Origin: Coriobacteriaceae bacterium
GTDB taxonomy: Bacteria > Actinomycetota > Coriobacteriia > Coriobacteriales > UMGS124
Direction of reading: 5' to 3'
NCBI GenBank assembly: GCA_019421015.1
Contig: JAHZGC010000009.1
Coordinates: forward strand, 50,081-114,080
DNA length: 64,000 nucleotides
Numbering within the stretch: position 1 is the stretch's first letter; every line of letters begins with the position of its first letter. Below are positions 18,262 through 32,720 of the stretch, piece by piece. The notes beneath the pieces were generated by a model. That model did not search any database. It saw only the letters and a program-made list of their open reading frames with translations, and was not told where the DNA came from. The translations under genes were made by a program, and so were the position numbers.

Positions 18262-18453
18262 TTGAACGAACGCAACGAATTCGATACCCAAGGCCTAGGG
18301 GAGAAGTTCTCGGCACGCCTGCGTGCGCTCGAAGCCTTTTTGCGCGAGCGGGCTCATGAACTAGGGCGTATTGAGCCGGTGGGCCGCGACGAAATCCAGG
18401 CGGCTTGCGCCGCCTATAGGGAGCGATCGAACCTCGCGGAGCGCACGGCTTAG
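18262..18453 (+). CDS. Small hypothetical protein (63 aa)
   Basis: A short frame starting at TTG, preceded 5 nt upstream by AGGGAG, that encodes a charged, probably helical protein (MNERNEFDTQGLGEKFSARL, then RALEAFLRERAHEL). Codon usage resembles neighbouring genes. It ends 26 nt before the convergent mntP stop codon. No family is recognised, and the case for it being real rests on the ribosome-binding site and codon use. Confidence 0.45.
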   Translation: MNERNEFDTQGLGEKFSARLRALEAFLRERAHELGRIEPVGRDEIQAACAAYRERSNLAERTA

Positions 18454-18478
18454 CCAGAGTGCGTCCATCGGAGCTGAT

Positions 18479-19066
18479 CTACGCCAAGATCCCCAGGTGC
18501 TCCAGCAAGATCTTGACTCCCAGCAGGACCAGCACCACGCCGCCGGCGATGGTAGCGGGACGCTCAAAGCGCGAGCCGAACTGGTTGCCCACGATCACGC
18601 CCACCAGCGAGAGCACGAAGGTCGTGATACCAATGGTGAGCACCGCGGGCACGATATCGACCTGCAAAAACGCGAAGGTGATGCCCACCGCTAGGGCATC
18701 GATGGAGGTGGCTACGGCAAGCAATGTGAGCTCGCGCAGGTCGAGCCGTTCGTCGGCTTTCTCGCAGCCGCAGCCCTCCCCGTCGTCCTTCTCCTCATGA
18801 AAGGCGTCCCAAAGCATCTTGCCGCCGATACCGCCCAGCAGCACGAAGGCAATCCAATGGTCGACGGGGGTCACAAGGCTCTCGAACTGCGTACCGAGCA
18901 GCCAGCCCACCAGGGGCATCAGGCCCTGGAAGGCGCCGAAGAACAGCGCGATGATCGCCGCGTGCCTGTAGTTGACGCGACGCATTCCCAGGCCCTTGCA
19001 GACTGCGACCGCAAATGCGTCCATCGACAGGCCCACACCCAGCAAGAACAGTTCAACGAACCCCAT
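18479..19066 (-). CDS. mntP: MntP-family manganese efflux pump
   Basis: A 195-residue membrane protein with six predicted helices that exports Mn2+. Two homologous halves each carry the essential acidic motif: GLSMDAFAVAVCKG with D16 and ATSIDALAVGITF with D123. The central cytoplasmic loop (about residues 89-110) holds a His/Cys/Asp/Glu-rich run, including GEGCGCE, that could bind metal and is longer than in E. coli MntP. The start at 19066 is chosen for the family N-terminus MGFVELFLLG and a purine-rich GGGAAGAGAGG upstream. The leader was examined for a yybP-ykoY Mn riboswitch; none could be recognised confidently. Confidence 0.93.
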   Translation of the reverse strand: MGFVELFLLGVGLSMDAFAVAVCKGLGMRRVNYRHAAIIALFFGAFQGLMPLVGWLLGTQFESLVTPVDHWIAFVLLGGIGGKMLWDAFHEEKDDGEGCGCEKADERLDLRELTLLAVATSIDALAVGITFAFLQVDIVPAVLTIGITTFVLSLVGVIVGNQFGSRFERPATIAGGVVLVLLGVKILLEHLGILA

Positions 19067-19207
19067 GGCCCTCTCTTCCCTGTTGCCCAACGATGCGCCG
19101 CAACGCTACTGAACATCATGCCGAGCTAAAGCCCCCACACGTAGCCCCACGGGGCAAACCGTAAAAATTACTCTTTTTCTTTCCCGGGTGCGGCAGGAGG
19201 TGGCGGC

Positions 19208-19302
19208 CGGTTGCAGCCGCACGGCGGCGACCGATTACAGCTCGACAGTGCATCCGATTACGGCCCGACGGTGGCGGCAAATTACAGCCGCACAATGGGG
19301 GG
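19208..19302. repeat. Degenerate 24-bp tandem repeat
   Basis: Four consecutive units of 23-24 bp share the pattern CC(G/A)(A/G)TT(A/G)CAGC(C/T)CGACGGTGGCG. The fourth unit is also the outer part of the left arm of element E4 (TACAGCCGCACAATG). Gap 19067-19715 otherwise contains E4 and the ettA terminator, no gene. Confidence 0.55.
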
Positions 19303-19535
19303 TTCGTGTACCAATTGGAAATTGGTATTTTACCGGATAGAGAGATTGCTTTTTACCGCAATGGATAAAACCGCTGGTGGATGGCGTGCCCTAAATATCC
19401 CATCCCGCGGCAACCGTGCTAGTAATGCAAAACAATATCAAAATACTTATAAATCACCTAATCTTGCGGTGCACGAACCCCGGTTTTGCGGGCGCAATTG
19501 CCCCCAAAGGGGCCGTTATTTTCAAGCATGATTTA
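19283..19535. repeat. Non-coding inverted-repeat element E4 (paralogue of E3)
   Basis: Terminal arms GGGGTTCGTG(T/C)ACC occur at 19299-19312 and 19468-19481. Outward similarity runs to TACAGCCGC/GCGGGCGCAAT on the two sides. Interior AAAACCGCTGGT-GGATGGCG and the downstream flank ending CAAGCATGATTTA (to 19535) match E3, so the two are copies of one element about 10 kb apart. No coding capacity. Confidence 0.78.
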
Positions 19536-19616
19536 CACCACCCGCGTCGGCGGCGTTTTAGGCCACCCGCGCCGGCAACGCCATCGGTCTTCAGCGCGCA
19601 TCAAGAGAAGCCCCTC

Positions 19617-19707
19617 TAAAAAAGGAATCGCCGCTCGCAAGGCGTGCGGAGGTGAAGCGTACTAGACGTACGTGAGCCTCCGCAGAACGCAGCGAGCGGC
19701 GATTCCT
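19617..19707 (-). terminator. Rho-independent terminator of ettA
   Basis: Perfect 16-bp outer stem AGGAATCGCCGCTCGC / GCGAGCGGCGATTCCT (19623-19638, 19692-19707) with further inner pairing (GTGCGGAGG/CCTCCGCAG). Read on the minus strand it is followed by six T residues. It starts directly after the ettA stop codon. Confidence 0.88.
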
Positions 19708-19715
19708 CAGCAAAC

Positions 19716-21395
<1,680 letters not shown>

Positions 21396-21558
21396 GTCTG
21401 CGGGTTCCTATGCGTCCGGGGTCGGGTACTCGTGCGCCGTATTGTCGCATGGACGGCCCCATAAAGTGGTGCAGGTATGGCGGAGAAGAGCCGTTCGCAC
21501 ACCTCCCCGTTCAAAGATGCCAGCTGGTCATCGGACGTACTCCGGTCATCGACGACCG

Positions 21559-21564
21559 TATAAT
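21559..21564 (+). promoter_or_regulatory. Putative -10 box for the HD-domain gene
   Basis: TATAAT lies 58 nt upstream of the ATG at 21623 in a GC-rich gap; no convincing -35 box at the usual spacing. Confidence 0.4.
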
Positions 21565-21622
21565 AATCCGGTTCGGACAAAGGCAACGCGCCAGCCACTC
21601 CCTCCCGAAAGGACCGCCGTCC

Positions 21623-22420
21623 ATGACCTCCCCCATCGACCGCACCGCCGCCCGCGCGGCCTTCGACGCCTACGTGGCGCCCTACGACGCCGCGAACCCG
21701 CGGATTGCCCTCAAGGTGGACCACACCCTGCGCGTGGCCGAGCTCTGCGACCGCATTGCGGCGAGCCTGGGGATGGACGGGAGCGACCGAGATCTGGCGT
21801 GGCTCTGCGGGCTTCTCCACGACATCGGGCGCTTTGAGCAGGTGCGGCGCTGGGACACCTTTAGCGACGCGCGATCGTGCAGCCATGCGGCGCTCGGGAT
21901 CGAGGTGCTGCTTGGGGAGACGGCCGAAGGCCACCGGGGGCAGCTGGAGGCGTTCGCCCAGCTGGACGAGGCCGACCGCGACCTGCTGCGCACGGCGGTG
22001 GCGACCCACAGCGACTTTAGGCTACCCGAGGGGCTGAACGAACGCACCCGGCAGTTCTGCGACCTGCTGCGCGACGCCGACAAGATCGACATCCTAAAGG
22101 CGGTGTGCACCGAACCGGTGGAGGCCATCTTTGGCGTACCCGAAGAAGAGCTGCTCGCCAGCCCGCTGACCCCGGCCGTGGAGGAGACCTTCTACGCCCA
22201 CCGCACCGTGCTGCGCGCCGAGCGCCGCGTGCCCGCCGACTTCTTGCTGGGATTTGCCTGCTTTGCCTTTGAACTGGTCTATCCCGAAAGCCGCCGGATC
22301 GCCGGCGAGCAGGGATATCTGTTCGAGCTGTTCGACCGGCCGTTCACGAACGAAGAGACCGCACGGCGCATGGTGGCGGCGCGGGCACATCTGCAGGAGT
22401 GGATGGGGCTGGCGGGGTAG
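21623..22420 (+). CDS. HD-domain phosphohydrolase-like protein
   Basis: A 265-residue soluble protein with an HD metal-dependent phosphohydrolase core: H34 in KVDHTLRVAELC, the H66-D67 pair in CGLLHDIGRFEQ, then H-S-D in VATHSDFRLPE and D in RDADKIDIL. These are the metal ligands expected of the family, whose members cleave nucleotides or cyclic (di)nucleotides. Substrate is not evident. The start at 21623 has AAAGGA about 10 nt upstream; an upstream in-frame extension runs through promoter sequence. Its end abuts a DUF3800 gene remnant on the opposite strand. Confidence 0.85.
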   Translation: MTSPIDRTAARAAFDAYVAPYDAANPRIALKVDHTLRVAELCDRIAASLGMDGSDRDLAWLCGLLHDIGRFEQVRRWDTFSDARSCSHAALGIEVLLGETAEGHRGQLEAFAQLDEADRDLLRTAVATHSDFRLPEGLNERTRQFCDLLRDADKIDILKAVCTEPVEAIFGVPEEELLASPLTPAVEETFYAHRTVLRAERRVPADFLLGFACFAFELVYPESRRIAGEQGYLFELFDRPFTNEETARRMVAARAHLQEWMGLAG

Positions 22421-22635
22421 ATGTCGAGATGTGTATAGGCGTCGTGCGCTCTCAAGAGTGACGTAGCATGAAAGGGAATGTAGGACAGGCCCCGCTCCAC
22501 CAGGGAACGCTCGTACCTCGCAACTGCGCCCATGATATCGTCGGCTTGGTCGTGAAGCACGTAGGTGACCACACAGAAAACAGCCTTACCCTCTTGGGTG
22601 CCAGACTCGTCTACGAAGACGCCGAACTCTTTCAC
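22421..22635 (-). pseudogene. Truncated DUF3800 gene (N-terminal fragment)
   Basis: The frame begins at GTG with a good GGGGGT box upstream and encodes about 72 residues typical of a DUF3800 N-terminus: KEFGVFVDESG, then a strand FCVVTYVLHDQ and a helix, to RAHDAYTHLDI. DUF3800 proteins normally run 200-350 residues and have an RNase-H-like fold with an early DESG. Here the frame reaches the end of the convergent HD gene and then continues only as antisense sequence unlike the family. The 3' part has therefore been lost. A structured-RNA candidate lies immediately upstream on the same strand. Confidence 0.7.
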
Positions 22636-22656
22636 GGCACCCCCTACCCCCTATAT

Positions 22657-22683
22657 AAAAAAAGCCGGGGGATAACCCCCGGC
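22657..22683 (-). terminator. Rho-independent terminator
   Basis: GCCGGGGG-TTAT-CCCCCGGC stem of 8 bp followed by seven T residues on the minus strand. It ends the candidate RNA (and any read-through from lhr) 21 nt before the DUF3800 GTG. Confidence 0.88.
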
Positions 22684-22790
22684 GCTTGATAGAAGTGCTT
22701 GATGCACCTCCAATGCTTGGTCTTATACCACGTTTTTGCCCAAGTTACCAGCGCCACGGCTCTCCGTCCAACTCCGCTGGACAGGGGTCC
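22657..22790 (-). ncRNA. Candidate structured small RNA upstream of the DUF3800 remnant
   Basis: Between the lhr stop codon and the DUF3800 fragment the minus strand carries a TATAAT box (22798-22803), about 134 nt of non-coding sequence with several local stems (GTCCA/TGGAC, CTTGG/CCAAG, AGGTGC/GCACTT) and a strong intrinsic terminator (22657-22683). Conserved RNA families named DUF3800-I and onward have been reported beside DUF3800 genes (established, recalled from the literature on bacterial structured-RNA discovery). Membership of this RNA in one of them is inference. It lacks the 4.5S/SRP loop GGAAGCAGC. Transcript ends are estimated. Confidence 0.5.
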
Positions 22791-22797
22791 CGGCGAC

Positions 22798-22803
22798 ATT
22801 ATA
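22798..22803 (-). promoter_or_regulatory. Putative -10 box of the candidate RNA
   Basis: Perfect TATAAT on the minus strand, 33 nt after the lhr stop codon, in an otherwise GC-rich context. A matching -35 box is not evident. Confidence 0.4.
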
Positions 22804-22835
22804 TGGGAAGCCTGGTATGCCCCCCGGCTTTCGCG

Positions 22836-27857
<5,022 letters not shown>

Positions 27858-27994
27858 GGCAGGCGGCCTTTCTGAGAAGACGCGGCGTGCGGGCGGGCTA
27901 GTGGAGATGATTCTACTTTAAAAGACGGCGGGGCGACGTGAAGGATTGGCAGTCCGCCCCTCCACGCCGCCCGTCATGTCTTCCTGGAAATTAC

Positions 27995-29257
27995 TTACTC
28001 GTTTTCCAGGATGTAGGTGCCGTCCGGATTCGCCCCGACGATCTTCTTGCCTTCTGAATTGATGAGGCTACCATCCAAGGCGCGCCACCAATCCAAATTG
28101 AAGTCGAGGTCGAACGCCCAATCGGGAAGGATGTACGCGTCGGGCCCGTAGGCGTTCTGCAGTATCACTTCGCCCTCGCGCTCGTCGCCCTCGGGATAGC
28201 GGTCCAGCAAGCCGTCTCCGTCCATGTCCAAAGCGTTGACCTTGCCGCTAACCTGCTCAAAGTCAAATCCGATCTGCTGGGTGATGTTGACTATCTGCAT
28301 AATATCAAAATACAGATAGTTAACCTTTCCCGTGATGGCCTCGAGCAGCGCCTCGTCGCCGCGGGCTCGCTCGATATAGGCCGCCCGCTCCTCATCGGTC
28401 GTGAAGTTCAGATCGGCGTCCGACCCGGTCGCGCAACCCCAGAACTGCTCGATGGTCCTAAAGCGGTCCTCGCCTGCGTCTGAGCCCCAGCCAGGCATTG
28501 CCTCCCAGGTGCTGGCGGTCTGCCAGCTATGGGTTGTGGGCAGCAAGCCGTCATAATAATCTTGGGGGTCAACGGCACAGCGAATGTACTTCTTCAGCTT
28601 GACCTCCACGTTAAGAACGTTGCGCTCGTCCATGGCCCCCAGAATTCCGTAGTGGCTCACGAGGCCGCCGTCGATCACAAGGGAGCCGCGCCCGTTGCGA
28701 ATGAAGTTGTCCACAGTCTGACCGGGCTGCATATAGCAAACGATCTGCCAGTCGGGCGACGGTTCGTAGCCTTCCAATTCGTGGTGGTTGATCTCCAGCT
28801 CGGTATTGGGCGGCACCGCTCCCCAGTAAGAGCCCACCGACACGTTCGAAGAGCCGTTCGGGTTGGTGGTCAGCCAGATAACGGAGCGGGTAATCGGGTC
28901 GGCATAGGGACCGCGGTAGACGCGGCCGTTCAAAGGCGAACGCCATTCGGTGTCGAACCCGGTCTCGGGGAACAGGGTGTAGTTCCCATAGTAAGGGGTT
29001 GCCCTGTTCACGTAGAAGTAATGAGACGAGTCTGCGAGATACTGGAGAACGCGCTCAACATCCTCCCCCTCGAGCAGCTGCTTCTTTGAAACAGCCGTCG
29101 CATGGGTGTAGGTATCGGGAAGATTCGCCATGGCAAACTCAGACGTGCTCTCCTCGTCGGCCAGGGCCGACCCAGAAAAGCCCAAACCGGCAACGCAGGC
29201 GGCCCCAACGGCAACACCTTTCGCAAAACCCCTTCGAGTTGTTTGCATCGCTTCCAT
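27995..29257 (-). CDS. Twin-arginine-exported protein of unknown function, LuxR-linked
   Basis: A 420-residue exported protein, start at MEAMQTTRRGFAKG with AAGGGGA 6 nt upstream. The signal is twin-arginine, ending near SALA. No flavin, molybdenum, heme or Fe-S motif is visible. The mature region is rich in Tyr, Trp, Asp and Asn and has a calcium-type loop D344-M-D346-G-D348-G-L-L-D352, spaced like type-3 thrombospondin or EF-hand loops. A hairpin CCTGGAAA/TTTCCAGG overlaps the stop codon. It is divergent from a membrane LuxR gene exactly where the flavoprotein reductases sit at other loci, so I infer an inducible enzyme or binding protein for an external substrate. Function unknown. Confidence 0.8.
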   Translation of the reverse strand: MEAMQTTRRGFAKGVAVGAACVAGLGFSGSALADEESTSEFAMANLPDTYTHATAVSKKQLLEGEDVERVLQYLADSSHYFYVNRATPYYGNYTLFPETGFDTEWRSPLNGRVYRGPYADPITRSVIWLTTNPNGSSNVSVGSYWGAVPPNTELEINHHELEGYEPSPDWQIVCYMQPGQTVDNFIRNGRGSLVIDGGLVSHYGILGAMDERNVLNVEVKLKKYIRCAVDPQDYYDGLLPTTHSWQTASTWEAMPGWGSDAGEDRFRTIEQFWGCATGSDADLNFTTDEERAAYIERARGDEALLEAITGKVNYLYFDIMQIVNITQQIGFDFEQVSGKVNALDMDGDGLLDRYPEGDEREGEVILQNAYGPDAYILPDWAFDLDFNLDWWRALDGSLINSEGKKIVGANPDGTYILENE

Positions 29258-29358
29258 AAGAAGTCCCCTTCCCAATATGGATTGTCCAACACAGACTGGC
29301 GCTCCGCCACCAGCGGAGGCGTAACCAAAACGATAGCCTTCAAGACCAGACCCACGCG

Positions 29359-29408
29359 TCACCCATGGGTGAGCAATCTTGTTTTCGCAGGTAGATATAG
29401 GTGAGTAA
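29359..29408. promoter_or_regulatory. Palindrome and direct repeats in divergent LuxR promoter region
   Basis: TCACCCATGGGTGA (29359-29372) is a perfect 14-bp palindrome. GGTGAG(C/T)AA occurs at 29368-29376 and 29400-29408, 32 bp apart. AGGTAGATAT and AGGTGAGTAA (29389-29408) form a 10-bp-period pair ending 131 nt before the exported-protein start. These are candidate LuxR copy 3 sites. Confidence 0.4.
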
Positions 29409-29508
29409 CCCCTCAGGTATTACAGCCGCTAGGAACCGTAGAGATTTCCTTCTCAACGAGATGGCTTAGAATGAGACAGCCGCTTTAAACACGCCTAGGA
29501 GGTAACGC

Positions 29509-30972
29509 GTGACCGATTCCAGCCACATCGCCGCGCCAACACGCGATATGGACATGCGTCTTGCTGTGGCCTGCGGGCTTGCCATCATGATGAGAACCTA
29601 CCAACCCTGGCTGTTCGACAACGGCATCGTCCCCGCGGTAGGCGCCGTATTTGCGCCAGCCTACAAAATCCAAATGGCGGTGCGGGTTCTGATTGAGTTT
29701 CTCGTGCTGCTGGCCGCGATGCGCGCCCCCCGCCTTCTCCGGCCCCGCCCGCTTCTTGGCGGTTCGTTCGCATGCTGCATTGCCGGTGTTGTATTGCTAA
29801 ACCTCGTGCCCGTCTCGCCCGTCAGCATAGCAATCGGCCTCATCGTCCGATTGGCCGGGCACTTTTTTGGGTTTTACGTCATTGGAATAGCCCTGTCGCA
29901 GATCGGCGAGACGCGCATAGCGGCGACAAGCACATCATGCGCAGTGCTGGCGGCCACGTTCATAGCGCGCCTTGCACCCGCCCCAGGCCTGAGCGCATCC
30001 GTCGCCTTAGACGCAATCCTTACGCTAGGCTCGATCGCCTTAACATGGCGGGCCGCCGAGCCGGTCCTTAACAGAATCGCAGGCTTCCCAGGCGGCAATC
30101 TGTGGGCGCTGGTTAACCCAAAGTCGTTCCTCGTTCCCAACCACCAGGTATTCTTGCTGATTTTCTTCTTTTCTGTTGCAATGGGCTTTGGGATGTTCCT
30201 GCGCATAGAGGACCTCACACCCCGTGGGAACAACCTGAGCATCGTCGTGCTGGCAGGGGTGCTGCTATGGTTCATCGCGGTTCCAAACAAGCGCGGGCAC
30301 ATGCGCGAAGACGCCCTGTTCTCGGCATGCGCGCTCTTGGCCGTTGCCGGCTTTCTGCTCTCCCCTTTGGAAGACTCCGGGGGGAGAACGGCAAACGCGC
30401 TTCTGTTCGCCTGCAAGCTTGCCTTTGGCGTTTTGTCGTGGACGGTCCTTGCCGCCCTGTGCGCCCGCAACCCCATTGGCTCCATCGTGTTTTTGGCCTG
30501 CGGGGAGCTCGCCAATGCGTCCGGCATTCTATTGGGGGCAGAGCTTGGCGACGCATGCAATGCGGTGTCGGCCGTTTATCCCAAAACCGTTGCCCTCACG
30601 ACAAGCGCCATCGTGCTCGTCTTCTTTGCCTATGCCCTCATCGGGCTGCGCGGGTTTTCATTCGCGGAGACGATTCGAGGGATTGAGGAGGCCTCGCCCC
30701 TCCCCTCCCAACAGCCAATTCCCCCCTCACGGGACCGTCTGATAGAGACCGCCTGCCAAAGTCTGGCCGCAGATCACGGCCTGACGAATAGGGAGCACGA
30801 GGTAATGGGCATGCTCGCCCGCGGCCACAACGGATACCATATCCGAGATGAGCTGGGCCTTTCGTACAATACCGTCAAAACCCACGTTCAGCGCATCTAT
30901 CGCAAGCTAGACGTGCACTCCCAGCAAGAACTCATCGACCTGGTCGAAGGGGAAGCACGCGAGCAAAACTAG
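29509..30972 (+). CDS. Polytopic membrane LuxR-type transcriptional regulator (copy 3)
   Basis: 487 residues, GTG start supported by AGGAGGT 6 nt upstream. The N-terminal ~400 residues are a series of hydrophobic helices; the C-terminus is a LuxR helix-turn-helix (LTNREHEVMGMLARGHNGYH, recognition helix near SYNTVKTHVQRIYRKL). It is divergent from the exported unknown protein at 27995, its probable target, and converges on LuxR copy 4 with a 72-bp gap. The membrane half presumably detects the signal; no ligand can be inferred. Confidence 0.88.
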   Translation: MTDSSHIAAPTRDMDMRLAVACGLAIMMRTYQPWLFDNGIVPAVGAVFAPAYKIQMAVRVLIEFLVLLAAMRAPRLLRPRPLLGGSFACCIAGVVLLNLVPVSPVSIAIGLIVRLAGHFFGFYVIGIALSQIGETRIAATSTSCAVLAATFIARLAPAPGLSASVALDAILTLGSIALTWRAAEPVLNRIAGFPGGNLWALVNPKSFLVPNHQVFLLIFFFSVAMGFGMFLRIEDLTPRGNNLSIVVLAGVLLWFIAVPNKRGHMREDALFSACALLAVAGFLLSPLEDSGGRTANALLFACKLAFGVLSWTVLAALCARNPIGSIVFLACGELANASGILLGAELGDACNAVSAVYPKTVALTTSAIVLVFFAYALIGLRGFSFAETIRGIEEASPLPSQQPIPPSRDRLIETACQSLAADHGLTNREHEVMGMLARGHNGYHIRDELGLSYNTVKTHVQRIYRKLDVHSQQELIDLVEGEAREQN

Positions 30973-31044
30973 ACGTAGCAACAAGTTCTAGCATCCAAGA
31001 TGCCTGGCGGAGGCCCATTAACAGGCCAGGTCACTGGCAACCCG

Positions 31045-32589
31045 CTATCCCAGCCCCTCGCCCACCAGGTCGATGACCTCCTGGCGCGTATGGACCCCCA
31101 GCTTGCGATACACGTTCTGCACATGGGTCTGCACCGTGCGCTCCGAGATGCACAGGGAGTCGGCAACATGGCGGGCGCTGTGCCCCAGCGAGAGGTTGTA
31201 GAGGATGTCGGCCTCGCGCGCCGTAAGGCCGTGGACTCGGGCCAGCTCGCCGCAACGCTCGGCACGGCCGTCGCGCGGTTCGGGTCGCAAACCCAGCGGC
31301 CCCATACCGTCCGAGAACAGCATGAGTAGGGCGTCGGTGCGGCAAAGCTGCAGCAAGAACAGCAGCAGCACCGCCAACGTCAGCACAAAGAACGCCACGT
31401 TAAAGCCGGGCATCGCCGCGTTCACCGCACCGAGCACGGGTGTCAGGGCAAACGGGAACACCACATAGGTAAGGACCTTCTCGAGCGTATAGACGCCAAA
31501 GAAAAACAGCCCGAAGGAGCACAAGGGCGCCAACCGGTTCTGATAGGTCATGAACAGCACGGTGACCGACAGCAGCACCATGAGGCACATGGTGCCCACG
31601 GTAGTGACGGTCGAGGGCCCATCGACGGCAGAATTCGGGGCCAAAGCAACGCTCATGAGGAAGGACCCGCAGAACAGGCCGACCGCCACGCCCATGGCAG
31701 CCACCCAAAACACCGACTTCTTCCACCCTGACAGCCCGGCGCGCAGGGCATTGGCGGCAGCCCCCACAAACAGAAGCGAGAACAACAGGAACACGGCATA
31801 GTTACCCATAGAAAACGGGGCGGCCAGAAGCTGCCCGCCAGACGTGTGCATCTCGGTGGTGGCGTCGTTCAAAAACGCCACGGCGTGCAGCAGCGAAAGC
31901 AGCGCGTAGGCCACCAGCGGGGCCAGCCACATGCCCTTGTGCGGGGCCTGGCCAAACGGAAGGTAGTCGGGCGGCTGCTCCACCGAGGAGGCGTGGGACC
32001 GGGCGGCTGCCCAAAGAACCAAGGCCGCTGCAGCCACCCCGCACACCGGCGCAAACCCGGTGGAAAGCGGAGACATCAAGAACGACGGGGAGATAAGCCG
32101 CCCCGCGATGCCCCCGCCCACCAATATCAGCACACCGACGAACAAGCTCTCCTCATAGACCGTGCGCATAAGCATGAGGACCGCAAACGCCGAGACCACG
32201 AAAAGGCACGTTGCAAAAAGAAGGGTTACCCCCACGTCGAGCAGCCAGGGCGCAAAGACCGCCCCACCGGGCACCATTGCCCCCGAGAGATAGGCCGTCG
32301 ACACCAGCGAGGCCCCGCCCGAGACGGGAACGACCCAACGCTGGCGTTCGAGAAACGCCTCCACGTGCCGCGGGCGCATCGCGGCGACGAACCATGCCGC
32401 CAGCGTCACAACCGCAAAGAGGGCAAAGCACGATCCGGCCCGCTCACCTAGCTGGTAAAACAGGGTCACCCGGTAGTATGACCGCTGGTAGTACGGCCAC
32501 AAAAAGCAAAACGCCAAGCCTACCAGCAGCCCCAACGAGTTTCGCTTCATCCAGCTGCGCACCCGCCGCCCCTCCTCCCACACCGGCAT
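31045..32589 (-). CDS. Polytopic membrane LuxR-type transcriptional regulator (copy 4)
   Basis: About 514 residues from MPVWEEGRRVRSW; an internal start at MKRNSLG (32550) is equally possible because neither has a strong ribosome-binding site. The long membrane domain ends in a LuxR helix-turn-helix (LTAREADILYNLSLGHSARH, recognition helix near SERTVQTHVQNVYRKL). Unlike most regulators in this window it lies downstream of, and on the same strand as, its presumed target, reductase 3, with a hairpin terminator between them. Confidence 0.85.
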   Translation of the reverse strand: MPVWEEGRRVRSWMKRNSLGLLVGLAFCFLWPYYQRSYYRVTLFYQLGERAGSCFALFAVVTLAAWFVAAMRPRHVEAFLERQRWVVPVSGGASLVSTAYLSGAMVPGGAVFAPWLLDVGVTLLFATCLFVVSAFAVLMLMRTVYEESLFVGVLILVGGGIAGRLISPSFLMSPLSTGFAPVCGVAAAALVLWAAARSHASSVEQPPDYLPFGQAPHKGMWLAPLVAYALLSLLHAVAFLNDATTEMHTSGGQLLAAPFSMGNYAVFLLFSLLFVGAAANALRAGLSGWKKSVFWVAAMGVAVGLFCGSFLMSVALAPNSAVDGPSTVTTVGTMCLMVLLSVTVLFMTYQNRLAPLCSFGLFFFGVYTLEKVLTYVVFPFALTPVLGAVNAAMPGFNVAFFVLTLAVLLLFLLQLCRTDALLMLFSDGMGPLGLRPEPRDGRAERCGELARVHGLTAREADILYNLSLGHSARHVADSLCISERTVQTHVQNVYRKLGVHTRQEVIDLVGEGLG

Positions 32590-32648
32590 TGCCTGTTCAA
32601 CCTGCGCCCGATTATAGGCCAGCCCAAAACCCTTTCGACAAACAAGAA

Positions 32649-32687
32649 GGCCGCCGGGCCGGGGTTTCTCCCCTGTGCCCGGCGGCC
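32649..32687 (-). terminator. Terminator hairpin after reductase 3
   Basis: Perfect 11-bp stem GGCCGCCGGGC / GCCCGGCGGCC, loop 17 nt, followed on the minus strand by a T-rich TTCTTGTTTG tract. It separates reductase 3 from LuxR copy 4. Confidence 0.7.
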
Positions 32688-32720
32688 CCAAGACCGCTCG
32701 AAAACCCGCGTGCCCTCAGC

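Noticed and set aside
19067..19200. Possible yybP-ykoY manganese riboswitch before mntP
   Set aside because: The leader has GC-rich stems but I could not find the conserved loop sequences in the expected order. A covariance-model search would settle it.
22657..22790. Identification of the small RNA as 4.5S/SRP RNA or 6S RNA
   Set aside because: The SRP tetraloop and GGAAGCAGC element are absent, and no long 6S-like rod with a central bubble is apparent.
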